From assembly GCF_023195925.1 (NCBI RefSeq), contig NZ_JALPRE010000003.1, positions 744,001 through 808,000 on the forward strand: a stretch of DNA of 64,000 nt, given 5' to 3'. Source of the stretch: Aquimarina acroporae (GTDB lineage Bacteria > Bacteroidota > Bacteroidia > Flavobacteriales > Flavobacteriaceae). The position numbers and the translations under genes were made by a program. A model generated the notes under the pieces. The model worked only from the letters and a program-made list of their open reading frames with translations. It was not told the origin of the DNA and ran no database searches. Position 1 is the first letter of the stretch, and every line of letters starts with the position of its first letter. This document shows, piece by piece, positions 29,454 through 38,745 of the stretch.

Positions 29454-30110
29454 TTATGGCTTTGGGAATTTTTTGAGTCCATATTTGTACACATATCCGG
29501 CAAAACCCAATATAAGAAGCACCGCAAAAGCAGAAGGTAGGTATTGACTATGAGGTTGATATTTTTCGAATACGGTACCTATAAATGCTGAAAGGAGACC
29601 ACCAAAGGCACTGGTCATTTTATAAATATGCTCATAAATCCAGATACGGTGTTTCTTGTATGTTCTTTTGGGGATTAGATATCTTAAAAGATCGTAAGAA
29701 ATTATAAATAGTAGTGCGCCAACCGTGCTGTAAATCACAATCGGGGACCAGATCATACCTATAGATTTGAAATAATACAGAAAGTATAAAAGAACCAACA
29801 GGCTAACTATAGCTACCAAAATATCGATACTCTTGGGTGTATTTATCTTCAGTTGGAGTATTCTATATCCTGAAAAAGCAACATACCCGCTTAGTACTGT
29901 GATTACCAATAAAAATGTATTTCTTCCAAAAACGAAAACCCCAATCAAGCCTGTTAAAATTACCACAGACATGAATCCTAAAAAGTACTTTCCGCTGGTA
30001 TTATGTAATTTACCTCCTTTTGTGGTTGCCAAAGCAATGACTCCTAGTAATAATGCAAGTGAACCTGTTATAATATGAAGTAGAATATTTGATTGATGTG
30101 CGATGTCCAT
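29454..30110 (-). CDS. Multi-pass membrane protein, function unknown
   Basis: A 218-residue inner-membrane protein with about six or seven hydrophobic segments and short polar loops. A histidine early in the first span (LLHIITGSLALLLGV) and HNTSGKYFLG in the first loop recall small heme- or quinone-binding membrane proteins such as DUF2306 types, but I cannot confirm this. The basic C-terminus is probably cytoplasmic. It is convergent with the MutS-like gene (27 bases between stops). Confidence 0.72.
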   Translation of the reverse strand: MDIAHQSNILLHIITGSLALLLGVIALATTKGGKLHNTSGKYFLGFMSVVILTGLIGVFVFGRNTFLLVITVLSGYVAFSGYRILQLKINTPKSIDILVAIVSLLVLLYFLYYFKSIGMIWSPIVIYSTVGALLFIISYDLLRYLIPKRTYKKHRIWIYEHIYKMTSAFGGLLSAFIGTVFEKYQPHSQYLPSAFAVLLILGFAGYVYKYGLKKFPKP

Positions 30111-30286
30111 ATCTAGAAATTATTTGTGATTACGATTGATTATGCAATAAACCCCGTCACAAATAACTGAAATGCAATGGGTTGTAGAAGTCTAAAAGGA
30201 CGAATGATCGATATTAAGGCTGAATGATACTATACAATGGATGAGTGAATATCAGAAGAGTATACAATTTCTTTTTATTGATGCAA

Positions 30287-31096
30287 TTATTCAATTTTAA
30301 TGAGCTTGCGAATGGTCATAACATACCCTTTACTGCTTATTATGGATGCTAACCCATTGCCAAACTCAATGACATACCTACTATTTAGATGTGGTTTTAT
30401 TCTTTTGATATGGTTTTCGTTGATAATGTATTTTCTATGCACTCTCGAAAATTTATGGTGCAATCGTCTCTCCAGAAAAAGTAAAGAGTAATCACATAAT
30501 CTCTTTTCTCCGGTGATGCTATGCACAAAAGAGTAATTACCATAGGCTTCAAAATAAGCAACATCGGTAATGGCAATTATTAGAATATTTTCTCCTTGTT
30601 TTACAGGGATATTGGTAAGAGTTTCAGAACTGTCTAAAGGTGATGAGCTATCATTTTCCTCATGTGCTGTGTTACTTTTGGTTTTTGGAAAAAAATTATA
30701 GAAAAAACTAAAACCTAGAATAAGTGATATGATTCCGTTAAACAAATACATTTTACCCGAAGAGAACAGTGCAAAGGGTTGACTTTTAAAAATTAAGGAT
30801 CGAATAAGGTGTTCTATTTCCGTAGCCAATATACCTACAATAAAGAAAAGTAAACTTAACAGTAGATATAGTTTTCTTTTTGAGGTTATATGAGACAAAA
30901 ACCAGGTCTTATTTACCCCAATAACAACCAGAGTATAGCCAATTATAAAACTGGTGGCTAATGCTTGAATGCCCCACTGAATCCAGTTTAATGTGTCGTT
31001 CATGATATAGTTTGCCGTGCCTATCCCTAAACCCACAAGTAGTATTTGTGGTAAGAATCGGTTTGCAGGTTTAACATGAAACGATGTGCTATTCAT
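30287..31096 (-). CDS. LytTR-family regulator with membrane domain
   Basis: N-terminal membrane part with about four hydrophobic segments (residues 15-140), a short polar linker, then a LytTR DNA-binding domain (about 165-265) with FEAYGNYSFVHS, the HHKFSRVHRKYIIN segment and SRYVIEFGNG. It has no phosphoacceptor receiver domain, so the membrane part probably senses the signal directly. It lies 43 bases downstream of the kinase/aminotransferase fusion gene on the same strand. Confidence 0.88.
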   Translation of the reverse strand: MNSTSFHVKPANRFLPQILLVGLGIGTANYIMNDTLNWIQWGIQALATSFIIGYTLVVIGVNKTWFLSHITSKRKLYLLLSLLFFIVGILATEIEHLIRSLIFKSQPFALFSSGKMYLFNGIISLILGFSFFYNFFPKTKSNTAHEENDSSSPLDSSETLTNIPVKQGENILIIAITDVAYFEAYGNYSFVHSITGEKRLCDYSLLFLERRLHHKFSRVHRKYIINENHIKRIKPHLNSRYVIEFGNGLASIISSKGYVMTIRKLIKIE

Positions 31097-31139
31097 AAGG
31101 GATTATCTACGTTGTCTTTTGGCTTTACTATTTCGATTA

Positions 31140-33380
31140 TCACATATATGTTAAGGTAGCCAGTTGTATAGCTTCTTCTATATGGGTTAAAAAATGTGCT
31201 ACATTCTTCAAATCGAAACACAAAGGAGGTTTAATTTTAATTACGTTGTGATAGGGCCCATCGGTACCTACCAGAATAAAACGTTTTTTTAAATCCTCTT
31301 TAATAAAATTTGCAATTTCCTCACTTTGCTTTCCTTGCTTATCTATAAATTCTACGCCAAGAAAAAGACCTTCTCCTCGCACATCAGCCAAACAGTCAAA
31401 CTGTTTTTGTAAATCGATTAAACCATTTTTTAAAGCATCTCCAACTCGTGCGGCGTTTTTAGGTAAGTCTTCTTCTTTTATGATATTTAGTAGCTCTAGT
31501 GCTACAGCACAGGACACAGGATTACCACCAAATGACGTAAAGAACTCCATTCCATTAGCAAACGTATCAGCAATGTTTTGGGTAGTGACTACCGCTGCTA
31601 TAGGATGCCCATTTCCCATAGGTTTACCCAATATGATAATATCAGGTACAATGTCATGCATTTCGAATCCCCAAAAATGGTTGCCTAATCGACCAAAACC
31701 TGTTTGCACTTCATCTACGATAAGCAGTATATCATGCTGCTCCAAAAACGGTTTTAGTATTTTTAGGTAGTCTTCTGCCAAAGGAACCTGACCCCCACAA
31801 CCCGATATAGGTTCTGCTATGAGTGCAGAAGGAGTATTTCCTTTATCGATCTCTTTTTTTAAGATATCAATAGCCTCTTCAGCATATTCTTTTCCTGTTT
31901 TTGAGAGAGCATTATGGCTATTGGGTAAGGGTAAAGTGATAATGCCGTCTGGTTTACCGTCACCTCCTTTGCCGTTGTGCTTATAATCACTAACAGAGAT
32001 ACCCAAAAGAGTATTACCATGATAGCCGTTTTGTAAAATGGCAACGGTACTTCGTTTTGTATGGGTTTGCGCCATTCTTATGGCTAAATCAGACGCTGCA
32101 CTACCAGAATTGACATAAAATATTTTTTGTAATGCGTTTGGTAGTGTTTTGGTGATCTCTTTGGCATAGTCGGCCAATTGGGGATATAAATACCGGGTAT
32201 TGGTATTAAGACTTCTCACCTGTTTGGTAATGACTTTTGATAGGTTTGGGTGGCAATGCCCCACATGAGGGATATTATTATAGGCATCTAAATAGGTGTT
32301 CCCAAGATGATCATACATATATTGAAATGCCCCTCCTGTCATATAAATGGGCTCGTTATAACTAGTGCCCAGTGATTTCCCAGTAAACTTTTTTCGATCT
32401 GTTTGTAATGATCCTATATCAAGTGTCTCTTTTTCAAGTTGAAGAGATTCCAAAAAGAAACTGTTGATCCAAATAGGGTTAATCGACAACCACTTATGCA
32501 ATAACCTCCAAGCGGGTCTCTCGCTTACCAGAACATATTCTGTATCTTCTCCTTCGGCTTTTTTCTTTGCCGAATTACAAACAGAGACACATAACCTTGA
32601 GGGGATAAGGAGATACAATAATTCTATTTCTTCCTTTTTTAAAGGCAGGATCTTGTGGTATCCTTGTAAAAATGCTCTTGCTTTTTCAAAAGGATCACTT
32701 TCATTGGCTAGCATGATATAGGTTAGGGCAATAGCTACCTCATAAATAAGCGGACTATAAGTAATGTCGCCAAAATCTATAATTCCGGTTACGGTATTGT
32801 CTTTTACAAAAATGTTGTTGTCATTCAGGTCAGAATGAATAATACCATGCCGTAATTTTCTTTGTTTAGGAACAACTAGCTGTTCAAATAGATCTAAATA
32901 ATAGTTGACTACTTTTCGATCTTCGGGTTGCTCTATATATGAAACTTTTTCGGCATTGAGCAAGGTATGTTTCATATCCCAGAATAGTTCTCTTGCTCTT
33001 ATAATGCTGCTTTCTATCGATTGTAGATGGGTATTCATTAACCCTACTGCCGAACCAAAATTTTCTAACAAGTTGGTAGTTTGTTCTACCGAAGACATGA
33101 GTTTACCATCTATAAATGCTAATAGTCTCGAAAATGAACCGTCTTTGTAGGTGTGTATCTTCTCTATGCATGATGGTAATTGAAAGGGTAGCTTTTGCTG
33201 TAATAACAATTGTAAAACTCTTTCTTCCTCATCAATGAGCTCAAATTCATTAGGTTCTAGATAGTGTTTAAGCACATAGTTTTTGCCCTCACTCTTAATT
33301 CGGAAATTGGTGCTGGCATAACCATCAAGTTTTTCGGTTTCTTGAGGGTGTATACTGTAGGGTTCTAGCAGTTCTTTCAT
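31140..33380 (-). CDS. APH-like kinase / class III aminotransferase fusion
   Basis: Bifunctional protein of 746 residues. An N-terminal aminoglycoside/choline-kinase-like domain (about 1-290) has the catalytic loop HSDLNDNNIF and the metal motif IDFGD. A C-terminal class III PLP enzyme (about 325-746) has the PLP lysine in IILGKPMGNG and the aspartate in VDEVQTGFG. The arrangement recalls AGXT2L phospholyases, which eliminate phosphate from phosphoethanolamine or phosphohydroxylysine. An attractive reading is that the kinase half phosphorylates an amino alcohol that the second half then breaks down. This is inference. Upstream lies a promoter overlapped by an inverted repeat. Confidence 0.9.
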   Translation of the reverse strand: MKELLEPYSIHPQETEKLDGYASTNFRIKSEGKNYVLKHYLEPNEFELIDEEERVLQLLLQQKLPFQLPSCIEKIHTYKDGSFSRLLAFIDGKLMSSVEQTTNLLENFGSAVGLMNTHLQSIESSIIRARELFWDMKHTLLNAEKVSYIEQPEDRKVVNYYLDLFEQLVVPKQRKLRHGIIHSDLNDNNIFVKDNTVTGIIDFGDITYSPLIYEVAIALTYIMLANESDPFEKARAFLQGYHKILPLKKEEIELLYLLIPSRLCVSVCNSAKKKAEGEDTEYVLVSERPAWRLLHKWLSINPIWINSFFLESLQLEKETLDIGSLQTDRKKFTGKSLGTSYNEPIYMTGGAFQYMYDHLGNTYLDAYNNIPHVGHCHPNLSKVITKQVRSLNTNTRYLYPQLADYAKEITKTLPNALQKIFYVNSGSAASDLAIRMAQTHTKRSTVAILQNGYHGNTLLGISVSDYKHNGKGGDGKPDGIITLPLPNSHNALSKTGKEYAEEAIDILKKEIDKGNTPSALIAEPISGCGGQVPLAEDYLKILKPFLEQHDILLIVDEVQTGFGRLGNHFWGFEMHDIVPDIIILGKPMGNGHPIAAVVTTQNIADTFANGMEFFTSFGGNPVSCAVALELLNIIKEEDLPKNAARVGDALKNGLIDLQKQFDCLADVRGEGLFLGVEFIDKQGKQSEEIANFIKEDLKKRFILVGTDGPYHNVIKIKPPLCFDLKNVAHFLTHIEEAIQLATLTYM

Positions 33381-33453
33381 TGAGCAATTATTCGAATGAA
33401 TTACAAGATCTCATACAAGAAACATATCGCTATGTTTCGAATTGATTATGAGT

Positions 33454-33488
33454 CAAATATAAATATTTTACCAGTATCATACTGGCAA
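33454..33488 (-). promoter_or_regulatory. Promoter with 7-1-7 inverted repeat upstream of kinase/aminotransferase
   Basis: On the minus strand TATATTTG (plus 33454-33461) matches the Bacteroidota -7 box TAnnTTTG exactly. CCAGTAT-C-ATACTGG (33471-33485) is a perfect inverted repeat centred about 20 bases upstream, covering the spacer and -33 region, where a repressor would sit. A TTG at 33488-33486 could be the -33 element, but its 24-base spacing is longer than usual. Confidence 0.55.
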
Positions 33489-33583
33489 TTTAAATTTTAT
33501 ATTTTCCGATTCAAATACATCGTATTCAACTATTGAGTTTGGTAGGTGTACCCTATGTTTTTTGGTATTTCTATTGCAGGAAG

Positions 33584-34516
33584 TTATTTTGTAAACAAAA
33601 ATTCAAGAGGAACATTGAGCCTTTTCTTCCAGGCATTTTCACTGTGGTTTTCTCCAGGAAAAAACTGAGTCATCCAACTGTCTTTGGTGTATCCTTTTTG
33701 CGCCATGAGATGATCTACTTTTTTCTGAATTTCAGGATAAAGGCTGTCCAGCGTGGCATCACCACAATCGAAATAGATTTTATGCTCCTCTGGGTTTGGG
33801 AGATTATCTTGTAAATAGCTTAAAAATGCATCTGGAATAGGATTGTTTTCGAGTGTAAATATTCCCGGCCAATGCGTCGATAAGCAAGCAGCCCCTTTAA
33901 ATATATTGGGGTACTCGCATATAGCATACATCGAGATTAAACCTCCCATACTGCTGCCGGCTACAAATGTATTTTCCTTATCGGTATGAACCGAGTATTT
34001 TTTATCGATATAGGGTTTTAACTCTTCAACAATGAATTTTAAATACTTATCAGATTGTGGACTAAATCTCTCCGAAATTGGAATAGATGCTTTTTTTAAC
34101 TGTGCAGTAGCTGCGTCTTTTTCACTGTCTGATAGTGATTCAAATACCTTTTGCGGAAAATAGTCTGCATGTCTTGTGGCTCCGCCATTAAAAATACCCA
34201 CTACAATAAATTCTTTGGTTTTTCCAGAGGTAAATAGGGCAGAAGCTACATCATCTACATCCCATGCCTGTTTGTTCCAGGAGTTCTCAGGGTCATACAA
34301 CATTTGCCCATCATGCATATACAAAACAGGATACTTTTTTGTTTCCGTATAGCCTTCTGGAGTCCAAATATCTATATTTCTTGAGGTGATATACTTCGAA
34401 TCGAAGTTTTCAATACGGTCAACTTTTCCGCTCACTACTTTTGGGAGCGGGTTGTTTTGTGCTTTCACGGTAAGTATAAGAAGTAAGATTGTGGTGGTGG
34501 TTATAAGTTTTTTCAT
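33584..34516 (-). CDS. Secreted esterase (enterochelin-esterase-like alpha/beta hydrolase)
   Basis: Signal peptide (MKKLITTTTILLLILTVKAQ), then an esterase-D/Fes-type alpha/beta hydrolase fold. The motif YPVLYMHDGQMLYDP and nucleophile elbow VAGSSMGGLISM are typical of this family, and the terminal histidine is in GENHSENAW. Length 310. It starts 9 bases after the beta-lactamase stop on the same strand, so the two are probably cotranscribed. The substrate (siderophore, carbohydrate ester or other) is not decided. Confidence 0.88.
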   Translation of the reverse strand: MKKLITTTTILLLILTVKAQNNPLPKVVSGKVDRIENFDSKYITSRNIDIWTPEGYTETKKYPVLYMHDGQMLYDPENSWNKQAWDVDDVASALFTSGKTKEFIVVGIFNGGATRHADYFPQKVFESLSDSEKDAATAQLKKASIPISERFSPQSDKYLKFIVEELKPYIDKKYSVHTDKENTFVAGSSMGGLISMYAICEYPNIFKGAACLSTHWPGIFTLENNPIPDAFLSYLQDNLPNPEEHKIYFDCGDATLDSLYPEIQKKVDHLMAQKGYTKDSWMTQFFPGENHSENAWKKRLNVPLEFLFTK

Positions 34517-34525
34517 TGGTTTGGT

Positions 34526-35428
34526 TTATTTATGTATAAAGTAATCCCAGGCTACTTTTGCAATATCGGCTATTATTTTTTCATTGACTTCAAAACTCTC
34601 AGAAGATGCTGTAACAAAAACGCTAATGGTAAAGTAATTTCCGTTAGGTAGAAAAACAATACCGATGTTATTTACTGCAGCGGTTATTCCTGTTTTTTTA
34701 TGTTTTCCAGACCATCCGGTTTTATGTGCGACTACTGTTTTCTCTGGTAATTGCCCTTTTAATCGCTTCTTTCCGGTTTTGGTGCCTTTCATTACATTCC
34801 ATATAAAATCATAGCTTTTCTGCGAGAGTAACCCCTCTTTGTTTTCATAAAACGTATCGAGAATTCTATTTGCTTCTTTTGGAGTGGTCCAATTCAAAAA
34901 CTGTTTGTCCCAATTATTCTGCATGGTCTCTTCGTTTATTTTAACCTCAAAATCTTTAAAACCAAGCTTAGAAAAATAGTTCTCTACATCTACAGGTTCC
35001 CCCAGAAGTTTTAATAGCACGTCGCAACCTACATTATCACTTAAAGCGACGGTATATTCTATAATTTCTGCTAAAGTGAGTGTAGTTCCCTCGGGATACT
35101 TTTTTTGTATAGGGCTCCACAAGCCTGGCAATAAATCACTTTTCTTAATTTCGATGTTTTGGTCGAGAGCAAAATTGCCTTTATCTACTTCAGATAATAT
35201 CGCTAGCGCAATAGGAAATTTAAACACACTTTGCATTGGGAAATGTCTTTGACCATTAATCGTTAGGGTGTCATTCGCCTCGGTTCCATTTATGGCAACA
35301 CCAACCACCACATCTTTTTGTTGGATAATATTCTCAATTTTTTGTCTTAAAGGTTCCATCTTTTGAGTGAATCCTTGTGTAACCAAAAGTAAGGTGATTA
35401 AGAATACAAGAGGTGTTTTGTGTGCCAT
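34526..35428 (-). CDS. Class A beta-lactamase, subclass A2-like
   Basis: Periplasmic serine beta-lactamase that hydrolyses beta-lactams. All class A motifs are present: S67-V-F-K70 with the nucleophilic serine, S130-D-N132, a general-base glutamate in INEETM (Glu166) and K236-T-G238. The signal peptide ends near TQGFTQ. The segment LNWTTPKEA after the omega-type region is typical of the Bacteroidota A2 branch (CfxA/PER-like). Length 300 is normal. It lies in an operon-like run with the esterase gene. The spectrum cannot be predicted from these motifs. Confidence 0.93.
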   Translation of the reverse strand: MAHKTPLVFLITLLLVTQGFTQKMEPLRQKIENIIQQKDVVVGVAINGTEANDTLTINGQRHFPMQSVFKFPIALAILSEVDKGNFALDQNIEIKKSDLLPGLWSPIQKKYPEGTTLTLAEIIEYTVALSDNVGCDVLLKLLGEPVDVENYFSKLGFKDFEVKINEETMQNNWDKQFLNWTTPKEANRILDTFYENKEGLLSQKSYDFIWNVMKGTKTGKKRLKGQLPEKTVVAHKTGWSGKHKKTGITAAVNNIGIVFLPNGNYFTISVFVTASSESFEVNEKIIADIAKVAWDYFIHK

Positions 35429-35587
35429 AATGTTGGGTTGTTTTTTTGGATAGATTACTATTTAAATTGAATTTGGAAGTTATACTTTCAAATGTATAAG
35501 ACTAGCCTTGAATACTGTGTTAATGGTGAGTTAATTGTATTTTACAAGTATGTTCAGGAATATAGATGATCTTTTTACTCCCATTTT

Positions 35588-37261
35588 TCAAGTTTTAACT
35601 AGTATTTGATTGACCCAAACCTTTGTTCGATCCTTGTTTTTTTCAAAATCTTGAATCATGAATTCTTTATCATAGGTAATGATATCGTTAAAATATAGTT
35701 TTCCGTTTACATACACTTTGACTTCCTTTTCCAGATCGATCATTTCTGGAGAAATATTTACTTTAAAAGATGTAATTCTAGACGTTTTAATCTGAAAGGT
35801 ATTATCGTTATACACTGCTGTAATTTTTCCAGATTTCCGAGGAAAATCAAAAGCTTTTTTACTTACATTTTTTGTAATTAGGCTATCTTTTTCATCATAA
35901 TTTAACCACTTGTCTATGGTGAAATTTACGTTCTTATGCCAGTTTTTTTGTATGTGTAAGGTGTCTAATGTAATTTGAGATAACCAATCGATATTCCCAT
36001 AGGTGTTATCATCAAATTCCCAGGAGATATGTTTAGGGAAAGGATTTCTAGTTCTCTTTTTTAAGTCATTAAACAGTATTTGATATGCAGGTTCAGATTC
36101 ATCAAATTGCGGAAACCAATGTGGGTAGCCCAAGTATCGATGATCTTTATAATCTAGTTGCATAGCGTTCATAAGACTGTCGAGTTGGTCGTTTGCATTG
36201 GGGGGGTAATAATAATCCTGGTCTGTTGAAAAATTAATGAATGATCGATTAGATATATTTTCAATAAAAGTCCCTCCTGTAAATACTTTTGGATAGGTAT
36301 TAAACCCATAAAAACCGGCAAATAACGAGGGTTGTTTCATCAAATATGAAAAAGAACCTGTGGCACCCATAGAATGACCAGAAACAAACACTTTATTGTC
36401 ATCGATATTAATAGCTGTTTTAATCGTTTTTACGATTTTAGGAATCATAAAAAAACCATCATCAGAGGTCATCCAATTGTATTGTTTATTGGCACTTGGA
36501 AAAATTAAAATCACCTTGTTTAGGTCACCATATTTGGTATAGTACCTATTCCAACCCCCTAAATTTATCTCTGGGATCTGATATTTTTTTAATTCTCCAT
36601 AGTGCACCGCACCGTGTAAAAAGAATAATACAGGGTATTTATTTTGGGGGTTGTAGTTCTTTGGTAGGTGAACCAGGTAAGAGGTTGCCGTTGAGTCATT
36701 AATTTTTAGAGAAATAGAATAATCTCTATGTTCTTTTGAAATGTAGGGGTTTAATGTTCTTAAAGTTTTATATAGATTTTTACTTTTTGTGGCGCTATAG
36801 AGATCAACATTTGACACCCGAAAAAATTCCTGTTCTCGTTCTTTCAAATTTTTGAAAAATTTCAGGCTATCTTTTTGAGCTTCTGTTTTTAGGGTTTCCC
36901 ATCGGTTATCGTGCATTAAGTTTTTATAATCTTCTTTGGCGTATTCATCTAAAACAAAACTCCAACCGGGGTACCCATCTTCGTCTTTTTCCATTTTGGC
37001 GAGTGGTGATAAATACTCAAAAGCTTTGTTGTAGTTTTTTAATTGGGTATTTAAAATAGAAGCATAGTATAGCTCGTTTCCAGTAATACTATCTGGGTAA
37101 TCGTGAAAAGCTTTTTCGATAAAGTTGTAGGCTTCCTGGTATCTGGTTGTATCTTCTTTATTAATGACTTTTATTGCCTGTTCTGTTAATTCGGTATATG
37201 ATTTCTGAGCCTGAGTAGCTATTGCAAACAGCATAAAAAGTAAAGGTAGTATACGCGTCAT
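35588..37261 (-). CDS. Secreted alpha/beta hydrolase-fold protein with N-terminal helical region
   Basis: Signal peptide from ATG 37261 (MTRILPLLFMLFAIATQAQ); the upstream in-frame TTG 37276 is less likely. Residues 20-150 look like a TPR-type helical region (tetrapeptide-like YKNAFEYL patterns). The hydrolase fold spans about 190-400, with YPVLFFLHGAVH, nucleophile elbow VSGHSMGATGSF and histidine in YPHWFPQF. A C-terminal beta-rich segment has no clear family. Likely a periplasmic esterase or peptidase of unknown substrate. Confidence 0.82.
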   Translation of the reverse strand: MTRILPLLFMLFAIATQAQKSYTELTEQAIKVINKEDTTRYQEAYNFIEKAFHDYPDSITGNELYYASILNTQLKNYNKAFEYLSPLAKMEKDEDGYPGWSFVLDEYAKEDYKNLMHDNRWETLKTEAQKDSLKFFKNLKEREQEFFRVSNVDLYSATKSKNLYKTLRTLNPYISKEHRDYSISLKINDSTATSYLVHLPKNYNPQNKYPVLFFLHGAVHYGELKKYQIPEINLGGWNRYYTKYGDLNKVILIFPSANKQYNWMTSDDGFFMIPKIVKTIKTAINIDDNKVFVSGHSMGATGSFSYLMKQPSLFAGFYGFNTYPKVFTGGTFIENISNRSFINFSTDQDYYYPPNANDQLDSLMNAMQLDYKDHRYLGYPHWFPQFDESEPAYQILFNDLKKRTRNPFPKHISWEFDDNTYGNIDWLSQITLDTLHIQKNWHKNVNFTIDKWLNYDEKDSLITKNVSKKAFDFPRKSGKITAVYNDNTFQIKTSRITSFKVNISPEMIDLEKEVKVYVNGKLYFNDIITYDKEFMIQDFEKNKDRTKVWVNQILVKT

Positions 37262-37323
37262 GTTTTTTTTTGACAAATATATTTAGGATCGTATTTAAAA
37301 AATTGTACTAATGGGACAATGCA

Positions 37324-38136
37324 TTATTTTTTTAAATGCCAAAATGTATCCTCGTTTCCGAGAAGCGTACCGTCTTTTAAAAACTTCCTGGGTGAGTTTG
37401 AAGTTAAATTTTGAAATACTTTATTTAGATGTGACTGGTCTGAGTAGTTGAATTCATATGCCAATTCGGTAAAACTTTGTTTAGGGTTTTTAAAAAGCTT
37501 CTTTTCCAACGTTTTTCTGAAGAGAACAATTTTATTGAATGTTTTTACAGAAATACCAAAATGAGTATTGAACAACCTGTTTACATGTCTACGACTAGCT
37601 CCTACCTCTAGTGCTATTTGCTCAATGGGTACAGTTCCTGCATTTTTTAAAATCAACAGAACACTCTCTTCTAAAAGGGGGTTTTTGTATGCTATGAACT
37701 TAGTACTTAAATACGCATCTAATAGCGTGGTAAGTGTAGATGTATTTTGAGTTTCAAAAAGTGCTGAGAGCTCTACAGAGCTAAAGAAACTGTAGTTTTT
37801 TATAAAATCGGTAAAATTTAGATCTTTATAAAATTGCTGAATTCCCAATGGTTTAAAAACGATGACTATTCTATGCACTTTACCCATTTGTTTAACCTTT
37901 AAAATAGTATCTCTTATGGGTGTAAAAATTTCTAGAAAGTTGGCGTTGTCATCATAGATCACTTCTCCTTTTTGTGGACTTATATTGGATTTGTATAGGG
38001 ATATGGTGGTATAATAATGAGGGAAACATTCGAATTCTGTTACCGTGTTTTGTGATTTTATATCTAAATAGTAGTAATCGACATATTTTGCAATTAAAGG
38101 ATTGTTAGGTTTGAATGTTTCAAAAATGTTATTCAT
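37324..38136 (-). CDS. AraC-family transcriptional regulator
   Basis: A 270-residue regulator with an N-terminal ligand-type domain (about 1-150) and a C-terminal double helix-turn-helix (about 165-265: VPIEQIALEVGASRRHVNRL and FTELAYEFNYSDQSHLNKVF). It lies 62 bases upstream of the secreted hydrolase gene on the same strand and may control the 33.6-37.3-kb group. The effector is unknown. Confidence 0.9.
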   Translation of the reverse strand: MNNIFETFKPNNPLIAKYVDYYYLDIKSQNTVTEFECFPHYYTTISLYKSNISPQKGEVIYDDNANFLEIFTPIRDTILKVKQMGKVHRIVIVFKPLGIQQFYKDLNFTDFIKNYSFFSSVELSALFETQNTSTLTTLLDAYLSTKFIAYKNPLLEESVLLILKNAGTVPIEQIALEVGASRRHVNRLFNTHFGISVKTFNKIVLFRKTLEKKLFKNPKQSFTELAYEFNYSDQSHLNKVFQNLTSNSPRKFLKDGTLLGNEDTFWHLKK

Positions 38137-38253
38137 TCTGATATGTAAATCGTAAGTATGTGTTTTAAAATTCTAGCAACGGTTTTAGATTTGAGTATTT
38201 GCGTGGTTTGGTGATAAACTTAGCATATATTTTCAGATATTGGGAGGTAGATT

Positions 38254-38742
38254 TTATTTTTTTTCGTGCGCTTGACTAATCATGTGGTTAGTTATTTTCC
38301 ATTCGTTATTTATTCTTTGATACACCCTCAAGTGGTGAATATATCTATCTTTCATTATAGTGCCATCACTCCATTTCTGCCCTGATCTGATATTCTTTGA
38401 ACGTAGTAAAGCAATATCCTCGGTAAGGAATTGCACATCATCATTGACATAGTTATCTACCCCAGTCATAACAAAATCCATTGCAAAAATTTCTGTAAGA
38501 AGTTGGCGTAATTCTGTTTTCGATTGCATTCTGTCTCCAAAAGCATTGGTCCAATCGGTTTTATCAGAATAGTCTTTTATAGCTAGTTCTACATCTTTTA
38601 CTTCCCACCCTTTATTCCAATTGTCAATAGTTTTCAATATTTCTTTTGAATCACTATTTCTATCAATTTCTATTTCTTTTTTCTCTGAATTGCACCCAAA
38701 CATAAGTGCTACGACAAAGAGTAGTAATACTATTTTTTTCAT
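38254..38742 (-). CDS. SnoaL/NTF2-like lipoprotein
   Basis: Lipoprotein signal MKKIVLLLFVVALMFGC, then a single NTF2-like cone fold (about 30-160) of the DUF4440/SnoaL kind: ILKTIDNWNKGWEVKDVELA, the DKTDWTNAFG strand and the terminal WKITNHMIS. No conserved catalytic residues are evident. It follows the WG-repeat gene by only 3 bases, so the two are coexpressed and perhaps act together in the envelope. Confidence 0.85.
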   Translation of the reverse strand: MKKIVLLLFVVALMFGCNSEKKEIEIDRNSDSKEILKTIDNWNKGWEVKDVELAIKDYSDKTDWTNAFGDRMQSKTELRQLLTEIFAMDFVMTGVDNYVNDDVQFLTEDIALLRSKNIRSGQKWSDGTIMKDRYIHHLRVYQRINNEWKITNHMISQAHEKK

Positions 38743-38745
38743 TGT

